Shown here: positions 8,341-16,380 of the stretch, one piece after another
Layout: every line of letters starts with the position of its first letter
Numbering within the stretch: position 1 is the first letter of the stretch
Source: Methanobrevibacter sp. YE315
Lineage (GTDB): Archaea; Methanobacteriota; Methanobacteria; Methanobacteriales; Methanobacteriaceae
Reading direction: 5' to 3'
NCBI RefSeq assembly: GCF_001548675.1
Contig: NZ_CP010834.1
Span: 2,143,501-2,207,500 of the forward strand
DNA: 64,000 nt
The notes under the pieces: generated by a model
The model's input: the letters and a program-made list of their open reading frames with translations, nothing else
What the model was told of the DNA's origin: nothing
Database searches by the model: none
Translations under genes and position numbers: made by a program

Positions 8341-9551
8341 TTAATCAATTCACCATCTTGGAAAACATTTAAAACATTATCATTATCACTTAAAATGGAA
8401 ACATCATCTAAAGGATTGGAATTAACCAAAATCAAATCAGCCACACAATTTTCTTTTACTTGACCTAGATTGTTTTGACCTAAAAATTCCGCTGCCTTTA
8501 TGGTTCCGCAAGCCATTGCTTCAGCTTCACTCATTCCAATGTCGGTTAAATGAACCAATTCTTCCAGATTATGTCCATGAGGAATAACACCACTATCAGT
8601 GCCCATTAAAATATTAACACCTTCCTGATAAGCAGCAGCAATATTTTCTTTGTGAACCTTAACTATTTCCTTTAATTTAGCTGTCTTTTCATCGGCATAG
8701 CTATCCCAAGCAGGGAACCCATTCTTATATAAAAATTGATGAACCAATAAGGTCGGAACTAAACTAACGTTATTTTTAACCATTTTACAAGCTGTTTTTT
8801 TATCAATGAATGTTCCGTGTTCAATTGATGAAAAACCTGCATCAATACAGTTGTTCATCCCTTTTAAACTATGACAATGAGCTGAAACTTTCATATTACT
8901 TGCATTAGCTTCACATACAATGGTTTTTAGTTCTTTCTTATTGAATTGTGGAAATTCCGGTGAAGTATTGGTTGTTAAAACTCCTCCACTGCACATTACC
9001 TTAATAAAATCAGCACCTGCTCTTTTAACTTCACGAGTCTTTTTTAAGACTTCTTCAATACCATCACATCTTCCCTTTGGAAAACCAGGGTACATTATCT
9101 CCATATCCCATCCGGAAGGTAGGAGCAAGTCAAAATGCCCTCCAGTCATGACAAGAGGTGTTATGGATAAATGGATTTTAGGAGCAGTGAATAATTTTCT
9201 CTGTTGAGCTAATTTAAAGCCCAAATCAGCAGATCCGCAATCCCTAATTGTTGTTACACCTGCATTGATTGTCTGTAGTGAATGAGGAACAGCATTATAA
9301 AAATGAATTCCTAATGGATTTGCCATATTCTCTTCCTTGTGGAAACCTTTTGCAAAAATGTGAGTGTGACAATCAATAAATCCTGGAAGCAAATAATTGT
9401 CTTCCCCATCAATGACATCAACCTTGCTTTTTGTAGATATTTTATCTGAAGAAATTTCCTTAATAAAATTATCTTCAATCAATACATTTTGATGAGTTTT
9501 TAAATCTTCCTGTGGATTGATAACATTTACATTTTCAATTAGAGTTTGCAT
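8337..9551 (-). CDS. Metal-dependent amidohydrolase family protein
   Basis: A 404-aa member of the amidohydrolase superfamily, in the group with imidazolonepropionase-like and Xaa-Pro dipeptidase-like enzymes. The metal-site motif DCHTHIF lies near residue 60, a Lys within DFIKVMCSGG near 185 is a candidate bridging ligand, further histidines occur in SAHCHSLKG and SIEHGTF, and the last metal Asp lies in GTDSGV. The flanking composite beta domain closes the chain (VADLILVNSNPLDD). It probably hydrolyses a cyclic amide or a dipeptide; the substrate cannot be read from the sequence. The ATG follows AAGGAGAT. It is 11 bases downstream of the DUF126 gene, suggesting one operon from 9961 to 7549. 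Confidence 0.88.
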   Translation of the reverse strand: MQTLIENVNVINPQEDLKTHQNVLIEDNFIKEISSDKISTKSKVDVIDGEDNYLLPGFIDCHTHIFAKGFHKEENMANPLGIHFYNAVPHSLQTINAGVTTIRDCGSADLGFKLAQQRKLFTAPKIHLSITPLVMTGGHFDLLLPSGWDMEIMYPGFPKGRCDGIEEVLKKTREVKRAGADFIKVMCSGGVLTTNTSPEFPQFNKKELKTIVCEANASNMKVSAHCHSLKGMNNCIDAGFSSIEHGTFIDKKTACKMVKNNVSLVPTLLVHQFLYKNGFPAWDSYADEKTAKLKEIVKVHKENIAAAYQEGVNILMGTDSGVIPHGHNLEELVHLTDIGMSEAEAMACGTIKAAEFLGQNNLGQVKENCVADLILVNSNPLDDVSILSDNDNVLNVFQDGELIK

Positions 9552-9562
9552 ATTATCTCCTT

Positions 9563-9952
9563 TTATAATATTTCAATTGTTCCATTGTCCCCATCAACTT
9601 CAACTAAAGTTCCAGTAGTCAAATCTTTAGTTTGGGCCGGTGAGTCCACCATTGGAATATCAGACATTATAGCTCCAGTTGCTATAATTGGCTCTGCATT
9701 AAGACAGATTATCGCATTAGGAGCTGTATTGTTCTTCATCATTTGGAAAATAACATAAGAACCCACAGTAGAACCTTTTCCACCAGGGATAAACAGAACC
9801 TTGTCTTTTATGCATTCACCTTTTAATTCATGATTAGGGTCAATTATTACACCAGTCTCTGGATTAACCCCACCAAGAAAGCTAATAGGTTCTGATGAAA
9901 CAATTAATTCACCCTTTCCTTTTCCTTTTGCAATATTTCTACATTTAATCAT
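9563..9952 (-). CDS. Phosphomevalonate dehydratase small subunit (DUF126, aconitase X swivel domain)
   Basis: This is the swivelling-domain partner of archaeal aconitase X. With the large subunit it dehydrates (R)-5-phosphomevalonate to trans-anhydromevalonate 5-phosphate in the archaeal mevalonate pathway. The 129-aa product has the conserved [13 protein letters not shown] segment, with Ser61 as the expected catalytic serine, and a C-terminal [12 protein letters not shown]-type region. The ORF can be read from GTG at 9961, but ATG at 9952 has AAGTGAT four bases upstream. The large subunit is about 42 kb away (52033-53220) rather than adjacent. Function comes from family knowledge, mainly from the Aeropyrum enzyme. 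Confidence 0.87.
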   Translation of the reverse strand: MIKCRNIAKGKGKGELIVSSEPISFLGGVNPETGVIIDPNHELKGECIKDKVLFIPGGKGSTVGSYVIFQMMKNNTAPNAIICLNAEPIIATGAIMSDIPMVDSPAQTKDLTTGTLVEVDGDNGTIEIL

Positions 9953-9961
9953 TAAAATCAC

Positions 9962-10816
9962 TTAGAATAATTCATCCTCAACATGTTCTCCTCTATTGAT
10001 AGCTTCTGTTGATCTAATAGAGTCAATTAAAGCCCAAATCCAAATAATTGGCATTAAAATAAAACCTATGAGTAAAAATACAAGAATAAATGAAATTATA
10101 TAACCAAGTATAAATATGATTCCTTTTTTATTCAAACCAAGATATAACTGTCCTAAACCAGGGAATATGATACTTAAAATTGCAGATAATATTACATTTT
10201 TTTCTTCAGAAGACCTGATATTAGCTACCCTTACTCCACAATGCGGACAAATTTCAGCATTTATATTGATTTTTTCACCGCATGATTGGCAGAATTTTGT
10301 TTTCTGTTCTTCTTCTTGAATAAATTTAAAACCACATTGAGGGCAAAAAGTTGTTCCTATACTAACTTCTGTTCCGCAATTACTGCAGAATTTAGATTTT
10401 TTAACAGTATCTTCTTCAGTTTCAGATTTTTCAGTTTCTTCTTCAGACTCTTGTGAAGCAGTATCATCTATGACTTCAGCAGCCTCTTCAACAACAGGTT
10501 CATCAACAACCTCTTCAGCAACCTCTTCCTCTTCAACAGGCCCCTCAACAACCTCTTCAACAACAGGTTCATCAACAACCTCTTCAGCAACCTCTTCCTC
10601 TTCAACAGGCCCCTCAACAACCTCTTCAACAACAGGTTCATCAACAACCTCTTCAGCAACCTCTTCCTCTTCAACAGGCCCCTCAACAACCTCTTCAGCA
10701 ACCTCTTCAACAACAGGCTCCTCTTCAACAGGTTCTGCATCAGGAAGACGAGAACCACAATTTGAACAGAATTTTGCTTCTTTCACATCTTTTCCACAAT
10801 CTGGACAAATAACCAT
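9962..10816 (-). CDS. Zinc-ribbon protein with acidic tandem repeats and C-terminal TM2-like membrane domain
   Basis: A mosaic protein of unknown function. Residues 1-25 form a zinc ribbon (CPDCG ... CSNCG). Next comes a Glu/Val/Pro-rich low-complexity region made of about three copies of a 23-residue unit. Two more zinc ribbons follow (CSNCG/CPQCG and CQSCG/CPHCG). The C-terminus has hydrophobic helices beginning IIFPGLGQLYLG, resembling TM2-domain proteins. The repeats are encoded by a 69-bp tandem repeat (starts 10491, 10560, 10629), a likely site of copy-number variation. ATG at 10816 has GGTG upstream; ATG at 10828 is possible. The gene is nearly adjacent to the DUF126 gene. Confidence 0.8.
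   Translation of the reverse strand: MVICPDCGKDVKEAKFCSNCGSRLPDAEPVEEEPVVEEVAEEVVEGPVEEEEVAEEVVDEPVVEEVVEGPVEEEEVAEEVVDEPVVEEVVEGPVEEEEVAEEVVDEPVVEEAAEVIDDTASQESEEETEKSETEEDTVKKSKFCSNCGTEVSIGTTFCPQCGFKFIQEEEQKTKFCQSCGEKININAEICPHCGVRVANIRSSEEKNVILSAILSIIFPGLGQLYLGLNKKGIIFILGYIISFILVFLLIGFILMPIIWIWALIDSIRSTEAINRGEHVEDELF
10485..10700. repeat. 69-bp in-frame tandem repeat, about three copies
   Basis: The segment beginning ACAACAGGTTCATCAAC recurs at 10491, 10560 and 10629, giving an exact period of 69 bases (23 codons). Copies are nearly identical at DNA level, which implies recent expansion by slippage or unequal recombination. It encodes the acidic spacer of the zinc-ribbon protein. The same repeats create long spurious reading frames on the opposite strand. 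Confidence 0.9.
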
Positions 10817-10857
10817 TTTTAACACCATATATTAATTTATTATTAACTATATAAAAA

Positions 10858-12114
10858 TTAAATCACATCTTTTTTCATTATTTCTCTTAAAACAGCAGTT
10901 GCATAAGATCCCTTATTTATTGAAAATTCACATAAAACGCCATCATCTGTTGCATTTGCTGATGCATCCCAAATTTGGAATCGCATTGAACGTCTAAGGC
11001 CATGACTTCCCAAACGAGGCATTTTTGGAACTTCAAAATCTTCTCTTGTAATATTATAATTCTTTAAAATGTTTTCTTCCATTTCACCAACAACCCCTCC
11101 TGCAAATGGGACTTTTGTACCATATAACGGGCATGTTGGACTGGCTTGGAAGTTATCAATCAATTCCTGAAATTCTTCAGGAGTCTTATCGCGAACAATA
11201 TGCTCTTCTGAATCAATTACGATATCCCCTTCAATATACTTGTTTATTCCCATTTCAACCCTTTTGCTTACAGCCTCATTGAACAAATATGATTGATAAG
11301 CGTGGACAAACATTCTTTGAAGTGGCTTAGGAAGTGCATGCAATGCATTCATATAAGATTTGTCAGTTAATTCTCCTTTTTTAGAATCCCTAATCAATTC
11401 TTTAACCATCATTTTTTCATAACGCATTCCCTTACCCATTAAATTAAGGGCTTCTTCAAGGTTTCCGTCATCAAATGCCTGTCTTGCCATCTGATTGTCT
11501 TCACCCTCATCGCTTTGGGGATTGCCAATATAAACTTGAACAGCCTTTTCAAGATTATTTTCAACAAGCGCTTCACCGACCAAATGAGTTATTGTTCTTG
11601 GTTTTCCAAACCTTTGCCAACCGAAATAGTTAGGAACTCCTGTGACTTCCAATTCCTTTAAAACATCGTTTGCTATATCTGCACTTTTTTCAATATCATC
11701 CAAATCCCTAATAAGAATCTTGAATTTGTTTCCCTTAAGCTGGCCCATTCTAAGCTTTTTGCGGCCACGAACTATTTTTAAAAAATCAGTCTTATAGATA
11801 TCCAGGTTTTCAACCTGCTTGAATTGCTCCTCTGAGTCCATGTTGGCAATGCATATCCATTGGCGAGTGATTGCCTTTTTATCTTTCATTCCTGCAAAGC
11901 CCATTCTCTTTCTTGAAATATGCAAATCACGAGCGATATCCAAAACAACATCCAAGGTGGTTCTTCCTAATTTTTCAATCCATACATAAACGTTAGGTCC
12001 TTCACCCTCCGGGATGACTTCAGGAATTTCTTCAACATAAAAATCTTCATATTGGTTTCTTATTGTTCCACCAATACCTTCTTGAGTTGTAACATATGTA
12101 TTAGCATTTAACAT
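10858..12114 (-). CDS. truD: tRNA pseudouridine(13) synthase
   Basis: TruD isomerises uridine 13 in tRNA. From ATG at 12114 the product is 418 aa, normal for archaeal TruD. Family motifs include the N-terminal GIGGTIRNQYEDFYVEEI region, the catalytic-domain segment HISRKRMGFAGMKDKKAITRQ (the Asp within KDKKA is the catalytic position), and VPNYFGWQRFG in the TRUD insertion domain. The longest ORF begins at 12180 inside the upstream tRNA gene, so that start is wrong; CGTGAT lies four bases before the ATG at 12114. It is encoded just downstream of tRNA-Arg on the same strand and may be read from the same promoter. Confidence 0.95.
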   Translation of the reverse strand: MLNANTYVTTQEGIGGTIRNQYEDFYVEEIPEVIPEGEGPNVYVWIEKLGRTTLDVVLDIARDLHISRKRMGFAGMKDKKAITRQWICIANMDSEEQFKQVENLDIYKTDFLKIVRGRKKLRMGQLKGNKFKILIRDLDDIEKSADIANDVLKELEVTGVPNYFGWQRFGKPRTITHLVGEALVENNLEKAVQVYIGNPQSDEGEDNQMARQAFDDGNLEEALNLMGKGMRYEKMMVKELIRDSKKGELTDKSYMNALHALPKPLQRMFVHAYQSYLFNEAVSKRVEMGINKYIEGDIVIDSEEHIVRDKTPEEFQELIDNFQASPTCPLYGTKVPFAGGVVGEMEENILKNYNITREDFEVPKMPRLGSHGLRRSMRFQIWDASANATDDGVLCEFSINKGSYATAVLREIMKKDVI

Positions 12115-12133
12115 AATAATCACGGAAATATAA

Positions 12134-12207
12134 TGCCCTGACCGGGATTTGAACCCGGGGAATGGGATCCGCAGTCCCATGTGTTATCCAAACTACACCA
12201 TCAGGGC
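12134..12207 (-). tRNA. tRNA-Arg (anticodon GCG)
   Basis: The minus strand folds into a 74-nt cloverleaf. The acceptor arms GCCCTGA and TCAGGGC pair over seven bases with discriminator A. The anticodon stem TGGGA/TCCCA encloses CTGCGGA, giving anticodon GCG for Arg codons CGU and CGC. The T arm is CCGGG-TTCAAAT-CCCGG. CCA is not encoded (TTA follows) and there is no intron. A TATA-like CTATATG lies about 20-25 bases upstream (near 12225-12232). Confidence 0.95.
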
Positions 12208-12254
12208 CAACAAAATAAGATAACATATAGTATTATGATTTTAATAGTATTTAA

Positions 12255-12695
12255 TTATTGCCATACAGACAATGTATAAGAGTAATCGCCATAACTTCTT
12301 GTTGCTACCGAAACATTACGGGCTTTTGAATAATCCCCTGATGATGCCAATACTTTTTCATTTAAAATATTGTTTTCGCTAAAACGATAGTTATCAAGAT
12401 TCATGCTTTTGAACTTGTTTTTGCAGATTCTTGAAACATTGTCAATTGATTCTTTTGAATTTTCATTTTCCCTTAAAATTTTAGAAATCTCACCCAGAAA
12501 CGTTTCATCAGTGAAATTCACCTTTCCAGTTAGAATTTCCATTGTATCCTGAGCTATCTTGATTTCTTGAGAGTCATATGAATAATCAGGACTCGAAATT
12601 GAAATAGCCGTATTGACGGCAAAAAATACGATTAAAAGTAAAACCACTGCAAGAATTGCATCAATAATGTAAAAATATCCTTTTTCATCTAACAT
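12255..12695 (-). CDS. Pilin-like secreted or membrane protein with N-terminal hydrophobic helix
   Basis: From the ATG at 12695 the protein starts MLDEKGYFYIIDAIL, and one hydrophobic helix runs to about residue 32. A short charged leader ending in Lys-Gly directly before a long hydrophobic helix resembles class III (prepilin peptidase) signals of archaeal type IV pilin-like proteins, though it lacks a convincing conserved downstream pilin domain. The remaining roughly 110 residues are hydrophilic, with Ser/Asn-rich stretches and no recognised motif. A TATA element lies about 25 bases upstream of the ATG and no ribosome site is visible, so the mRNA is probably leaderless. Function unknown; a surface structure or secretion accessory role is a guess. 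Confidence 0.65.
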   Translation of the reverse strand: MLDEKGYFYIIDAILAVVLLLIVFFAVNTAISISSPDYSYDSQEIKIAQDTMEILTGKVNFTDETFLGEISKILRENENSKESIDNVSRICKNKFKSMNLDNYRFSENNILNEKVLASSGDYSKARNVSVATRSYGDYSYTLSVWQ

Positions 12696-12776
12696 GTTCA
12701 AGAGTTAGATGTTAAAATTTATAAAAAATAGCAAAGTGTGAAAGCGTGATTTTGTGAAAAATCCCACTTCACAAAC
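12696..12776 (-). promoter_or_regulatory. Promoter of the pilin-like gene with upstream inverted repeat
   Basis: On the minus strand a TATA element (TATAAATTT, about 12713-12721) lies about 25 bases before the ATG, implying a leaderless transcript. About 30 bases further upstream is an inverted repeat TTTGTGAA-N9-TTCACAAA (12751-12775), which could be an operator. Confidence 0.45.
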
Positions 12777-12789
12777 ATTAATTAATAAA

Positions 12790-12816
12790 AGAAGAAAAAT
12801 TCACAATTTTTCTTCA
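12790..12816 (-). terminator. Terminator after the PurM-like gene
   Basis: A perfect stem of ten pairs, GAAGAAAAAT (12791-12800) and ATTTTTCTTC (12806-12815), with a five-base loop lies just past the stop of the PurM-like gene. In that gene's direction it is followed by a T-rich stretch. Confidence 0.6.
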
Positions 12817-12830
12817 TACAATTTTTAGAT

Positions 12831-14195
12831 TTAATTTCCTTTAATATAATCGATGACTTTATCTTTTTTGGCGATTGCCGCATCTGAAGCCCTTTGAACT
12901 TTTTCTTTCATTTCTTCAAAGTCTTCAGGGGTTGTTTCACCGACCAATTTTTTAATTTTGGTATATGCTGCTTCCCTGAATAATGGAACTAACAGTTCTT
13001 CAGATGAATCCTCTTTAATTAAAATCGGCTTGCCTGAATTGTTTACTTCTCCAATTTCAGATATTGCAACATCATATTTAGCAACCGCTTTTTTAATGTC
13101 ACCAACAATTTCAGGAGGTGCAATCAGCATTAATGAATCGGTTGAAACTCCTAACGGGTCGATATTTAATGATTCAAGCATGTTCAACACATTTGGAGCG
13201 ACCATTTTTCTGATTTCTTCTTCATGGAACTCTAAACCAACGCCAGTTGTATTTGATATTTCATGAGCATCTCCTCTAAGACCTCCATTGGTTACATCAG
13301 TCATTGCATGAATGTCTTTTACAAGATCTGCTTCAAACAAGGCATGTGATGCTTGAACAAAGTTTACATTCATTGTATCCCATACAACATCAAAGAATCC
13401 GTTGTATAAAGCGGTTGTGGTAATAGTTCCTCCACCAGAACCTTCAGTCAAAAGGATTATATCCCCTTCTGTAGCTCCTTTTCTTGCAGTTGGAGGATGA
13501 TTGGATACACCAACGCTTCCAACAGCTGAAACAAATCTATCACCTAAAACCATGTCCCCTCCAACACGAAGGGTACTTCCAGCAACGATTGGAACATCGA
13601 CAAGTTCGGAAACTGCTGCAACACCTGCGGTAAAGTCAAATATTTTAGCGACATCACCGTCATCTGCAAGGTGAACATCACTTAAAATAGCTACAGGATC
13701 AGCCCCCATTACACAAACATCCCTTAAGGTAGCACGAGTTACATGAAAACCACCTAAAAACGGATATTCGCTTAAACGTGAATGGATTCCATCAACTGCT
13801 GTTGTAATATATACTTCATCATTGTTCGCTTTTGCTTTAACAACTCCCCCATCATCCTGTTCAGATGGATTGACCAATGATGCAGTGTTTGTTGATGAAA
13901 CGATTTCTGCTATTTTTCTGTGAACAAAGAAGTCTCCGGCTCCACGGGAACCGACTCCCATTTCGCCCATTAAGACATCAGCTTTGTTGACATTGGCAAT
14001 TTCTTTTAAAAATTCATCATCGCTTTCCTGTAATTTAAGAGTTGTTGAAACTTCATCAATTACCGCTTTTGCCATTTCAACTGAGTTTTCTTCAGAAATT
14101 TTCTTATATTCTCTAATCCTTACAGCTAAAATTTCTGCTAGTTCATTATAATCATAATCATCAATTCTAGCCCTTACAAATCCTTCAATATCCAT
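12831..14195 (-). CDS. AIR synthase-related (PurM/HypE/SelD-like) protein
   Basis: A 454-aa protein of the PurM ATP-binding superfamily. An N-terminal helical extension (about residues 1-80) precedes the PurM-like N domain, with GVGSRGAGDFF and the phosphate/metal region VYITTAVDGIHS. The C domain holds a glycine-rich GSGGGTITTT loop and TDVTNGGLRGD. Members of this superfamily activate a substrate by ATP-dependent phosphorylation. It is not the canonical PurM, SelD, ThiL or HypE by length, and its substrate is unknown. It is two bases downstream of hisH in the cfbD-hisH operon, so a role near F430 or methanogenesis cofactor assembly is conceivable but unproven. Confidence 0.82.
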   Translation of the reverse strand: MDIEGFVRARIDDYDYNELAEILAVRIREYKKISEENSVEMAKAVIDEVSTTLKLQESDDEFLKEIANVNKADVLMGEMGVGSRGAGDFFVHRKIAEIVSSTNTASLVNPSEQDDGGVVKAKANNDEVYITTAVDGIHSRLSEYPFLGGFHVTRATLRDVCVMGADPVAILSDVHLADDGDVAKIFDFTAGVAAVSELVDVPIVAGSTLRVGGDMVLGDRFVSAVGSVGVSNHPPTARKGATEGDIILLTEGSGGGTITTTALYNGFFDVVWDTMNVNFVQASHALFEADLVKDIHAMTDVTNGGLRGDAHEISNTTGVGLEFHEEEIRKMVAPNVLNMLESLNIDPLGVSTDSLMLIAPPEIVGDIKKAVAKYDVAISEIGEVNNSGKPILIKEDSSEELLVPLFREAAYTKIKKLVGETTPEDFEEMKEKVQRASDAAIAKKDKVIDYIKGN

Positions 14196-14197
14196 AG

Positions 14198-14794
14198 TTA
14201 AATCTCCAAATTAGTGAAATTTTTCAATATTTTTAATCCTGCAACACCGCTTTTTTCCGGGTGAAACTGTGTTGAAAATAAATTATTTTGACTTAAACTA
14301 GCTACAACATCACCGCCATACTCACAAATGCCTGCAATAATGCTTTCATCATCAGGCACTACATGATAAGAGTGTACAAAATAGAAGAATTCTCCATCAA
14401 TGCCCTCTAAAATCGGTGAATCGTTTACTACATTTAACTTGTTCCATCCCATATGAGGTATTTTAACGCCTTCAGGCAAGATTTCCACATGTCCATTAAA
14501 TAGGTCCAAACCTTTAACCCCCGGCGATTCATCACTTGAACTCATTAAAACCTGTTGGCCAAGACAAATTCCTAAAAATGGCTTATCATCACCAACATGT
14601 TCATGAATTACATCTTCAAATGGTTTTAAATTCTCCATTGCACTTCCAAATGCACCAACACCAGGCAGGACCAGATAATCACTATTTGCAATGATTTCCT
14701 TATCATCAGTGATTTGATAGTCAACACCGATTTTTTTAAATCCATTTGAAATGCTTTTTAAGTTTCCACTTTTATAATCAATAATCGTAATCAT
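14198..14794 (-). CDS. hisH: Imidazole glycerol phosphate synthase, glutaminase subunit
   Basis: HisH supplies ammonia to HisF for making IGP and AICAR in histidine synthesis. The 198-aa protein has normal length. The triad is visible: Cys78 in GICLGQQ, and His and Glu in FHPEKSG near residues 178-180. The N-terminal [14 protein letters not shown] matches the family. The ATG overlaps the cfbD stop by four bases. hisF is not nearby; hisB and hisI are elsewhere in this window, so his genes are scattered, as is common in Methanobacteriales. Confidence 0.96.
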   Translation of the reverse strand: MITIIDYKSGNLKSISNGFKKIGVDYQITDDKEIIANSDYLVLPGVGAFGSAMENLKPFEDVIHEHVGDDKPFLGICLGQQVLMSSSDESPGVKGLDLFNGHVEILPEGVKIPHMGWNKLNVVNDSPILEGIDGEFFYFVHSYHVVPDDESIIAGICEYGGDVVASLSQNNLFSTQFHPEKSGVAGLKILKNFTNLEI

Positions 14795-15876
14795 TCATCT
14801 AACCATCCAATAGCTGATCTAATCATTCCGCCAAAGTCTGAAAATACTATTTCATCTGTTCCTAAAGTTTTTGAGTGGGCGTCAAGCTCTGCAACAACAT
14901 GAGTGTATCCAAGCTCTTTTAACGGCTGAACCAAACGAGGCCCATCAGTTACGGCAACTGATTCTGCATCAAAATCTTCAATCGGGAATGCATGAGGAAC
15001 ACCAAATACGACAATTAAGTCCAAATCTTTATCTCTCAAGTATTCTGCTGCATTATTGGCTGTGATTGGATATTCATCAAGACCTCCGGTGATGAAATCA
15101 GGTTCCATGTCAAGCTGATTTTTAATATTCACCGCATGCTGCCTGATTCTAGGCAAACCAATGTTTTCATCCAAATTAGCCACAAAAATAGGCTTATTAT
15201 CAGGATTGATTTTTTCATAATCGAAATTTATGATATCAGCAAATAAATATGATGTTTCTTTCTTAACGTTCAATACAAAAGCAACTTTCTTATTGTCTTT
15301 CAGGGCATTGACAACAGTTTTAGCAACATTTTCCTTTGAATCTCCAAAATCAGGTTTAATGTATTTACCTTGGGCCATTCCACGGGTTTTTTCGACTTCT
15401 GTTGCTTTTTCAAGCATTTCAATTTGGCGGTCTGCTTCTTCACGAGGTATTACACCACATTCAACTGCCGCATCTAAAACCATAATTGCCCCAACAGTAT
15501 TGTCACCTTCACCAGATCCTCCATGAGATTCGACCGGAATAACTGTGCATGGCAAATCTGCAGTTGCTATTGCCTCTTTTAAGTCTTCACCAATAATCAT
15601 GCTTGCACAGGTGCCTGCAATACCCATTAGTTTTGGATGAAACAACTCATAAGCTTCAATTAATGTATCGACTAATTTTTCACCTGCACCTAATATGAAA
15701 TCGTTTTCAGACATCCCTGTAGTTACAACACGAACACCGTCGCTTTCCAAAAGCCTGGCTGTCCTAAAACAGCATCCAGTTGGTCCGTGCATAATAATAA
15801 CATCAACATTCATATCCCTTAATGTATAAAGAGTAGCTGCAATTGGACTTGGTCTCGGATGTATAATTTTTATCAC
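14791..15876 (-). CDS. cfbD: Ni-sirohydrochlorin a,c-diamide reductive cyclase, catalytic subunit
   Basis: CfbD is the NifD-like component that, with CfbC, reduces and cyclises Ni-sirohydrochlorin a,c-diamide to 15,17(3)-seco-F430-17(3)-acid, on the path to coenzyme F430 of methyl-coenzyme M reductase. Visible marks are the [10 protein letters not shown]-terminus, the cysteines in HGPTGCCFR and GIAGTCASM that are expected cluster ligands, and normal length (about 360 aa). cfbC is not in this window. The start given is GTG, but it lies inside AGGTGAT (15872-15878); an in-frame ATT at 15867, four bases after that ribosome site, would give a chain beginning M-I-H-P-R-P and may be the true start. 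It leads an operon with hisH and a PurM-like gene. Confidence 0.93.
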   Translation of the reverse strand: MIKIIHPRPSPIAATLYTLRDMNVDVIIMHGPTGCCFRTARLLESDGVRVVTTGMSENDFILGAGEKLVDTLIEAYELFHPKLMGIAGTCASMIIGEDLKEAIATADLPCTVIPVESHGGSGEGDNTVGAIMVLDAAVECGVIPREEADRQIEMLEKATEVEKTRGMAQGKYIKPDFGDSKENVAKTVVNALKDNKKVAFVLNVKKETSYLFADIINFDYEKINPDNKPIFVANLDENIGLPRIRQHAVNIKNQLDMEPDFITGGLDEYPITANNAAEYLRDKDLDLIVVFGVPHAFPIEDFDAESVAVTDGPRLVQPLKELGYTHVVAELDAHSKTLGTDEIVFSDFGGMIRSAIGWLDE

Positions 15877-15954
15877 CTAAATTAAATTAACAAATAAATA
15901 TTTTAAATTCTTAATTAATATAATTATACAATTGAACAATTGGGAGATTGTATT

Positions 15955-16353
15955 ATGAAACTTGATGAAAAAATTTTAGAGGAAAAAATCAGAGAATACA
16001 GAAAATCAAAAAGCTGTTCCGAGTCAACCTTAATGGGCCTTTGTGAAACTGCTGATGCCGACATTACCTCTGAAGAAATGACCAAGCTAGCCTGCGGATT
16101 TGCAGGTGGAATGGGTGGAACCTTTGATGAAGGAACCTGCGGTGCCGTAACAGGCGCTTTAATGGCCAATGGTATTGTTTTGGATGATGTCGGCAAAATC
16201 AAAGCAAACGCCAAAGAAATTTTCAACACTTTTAAAGAAGAATACGGAAGCGTATGCTGTGGTGTAATAACCAACAACGGCGAAGATAAGTCACCTTGCG
16301 TTGACTGTTGCGTATTCATTGCAAAAAAAGTTGCTGATTTATGGGATGAATAG
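15955..16353 (+). CDS. C_GCAxxG_C_C family (redox-active cysteine) protein
   Basis: A 132-aa protein of the C_GCAxxG_C_C family, which has a conserved array of cysteines and no established function. Here the pattern runs Cys in SKSCSEST, GTCGAVTGA, YGSVCCGVI and SPCVDCC. Members are often near redox or methanogen genes and may bind a metal or form disulfides. The ATG at 15955 follows GGGAGAT; the TTG-initiated longer frame reads through that ribosome site and is rejected. It is followed 27 bases later by a zinc-ribbon gene in the same direction. Confidence 0.82.
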   Translation: MKLDEKILEEKIREYRKSKSCSESTLMGLCETADADITSEEMTKLACGFAGGMGGTFDEGTCGAVTGALMANGIVLDDVGKIKANAKEIFNTFKEEYGSVCCGVITNNGEDKSPCVDCCVFIAKKVADLWDE

Positions 16354-16380
16354 CTAACGCTTATCATAGCAGGTTGGAAA

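Noticed and set aside
10485-10700. CRISPR array
   Set aside because: The 69-bp units are contiguous without spacers and are in frame within a coding region.
10468-10835. Long Ser/Thr-rich and Leu/Lys/Arg-rich ORFs at the repeat region (plus strand, and another minus frame)
   Set aside because: They are artefacts of the 69-bp repeat that encodes the Glu/Val-rich spacer of the zinc-ribbon protein.
12115-12180. Extended N-terminus of TruD starting at 12180
   Set aside because: The extra 22 codons lie largely within the tRNA-Arg gene; a correctly spaced ribosome site precedes ATG 12114.
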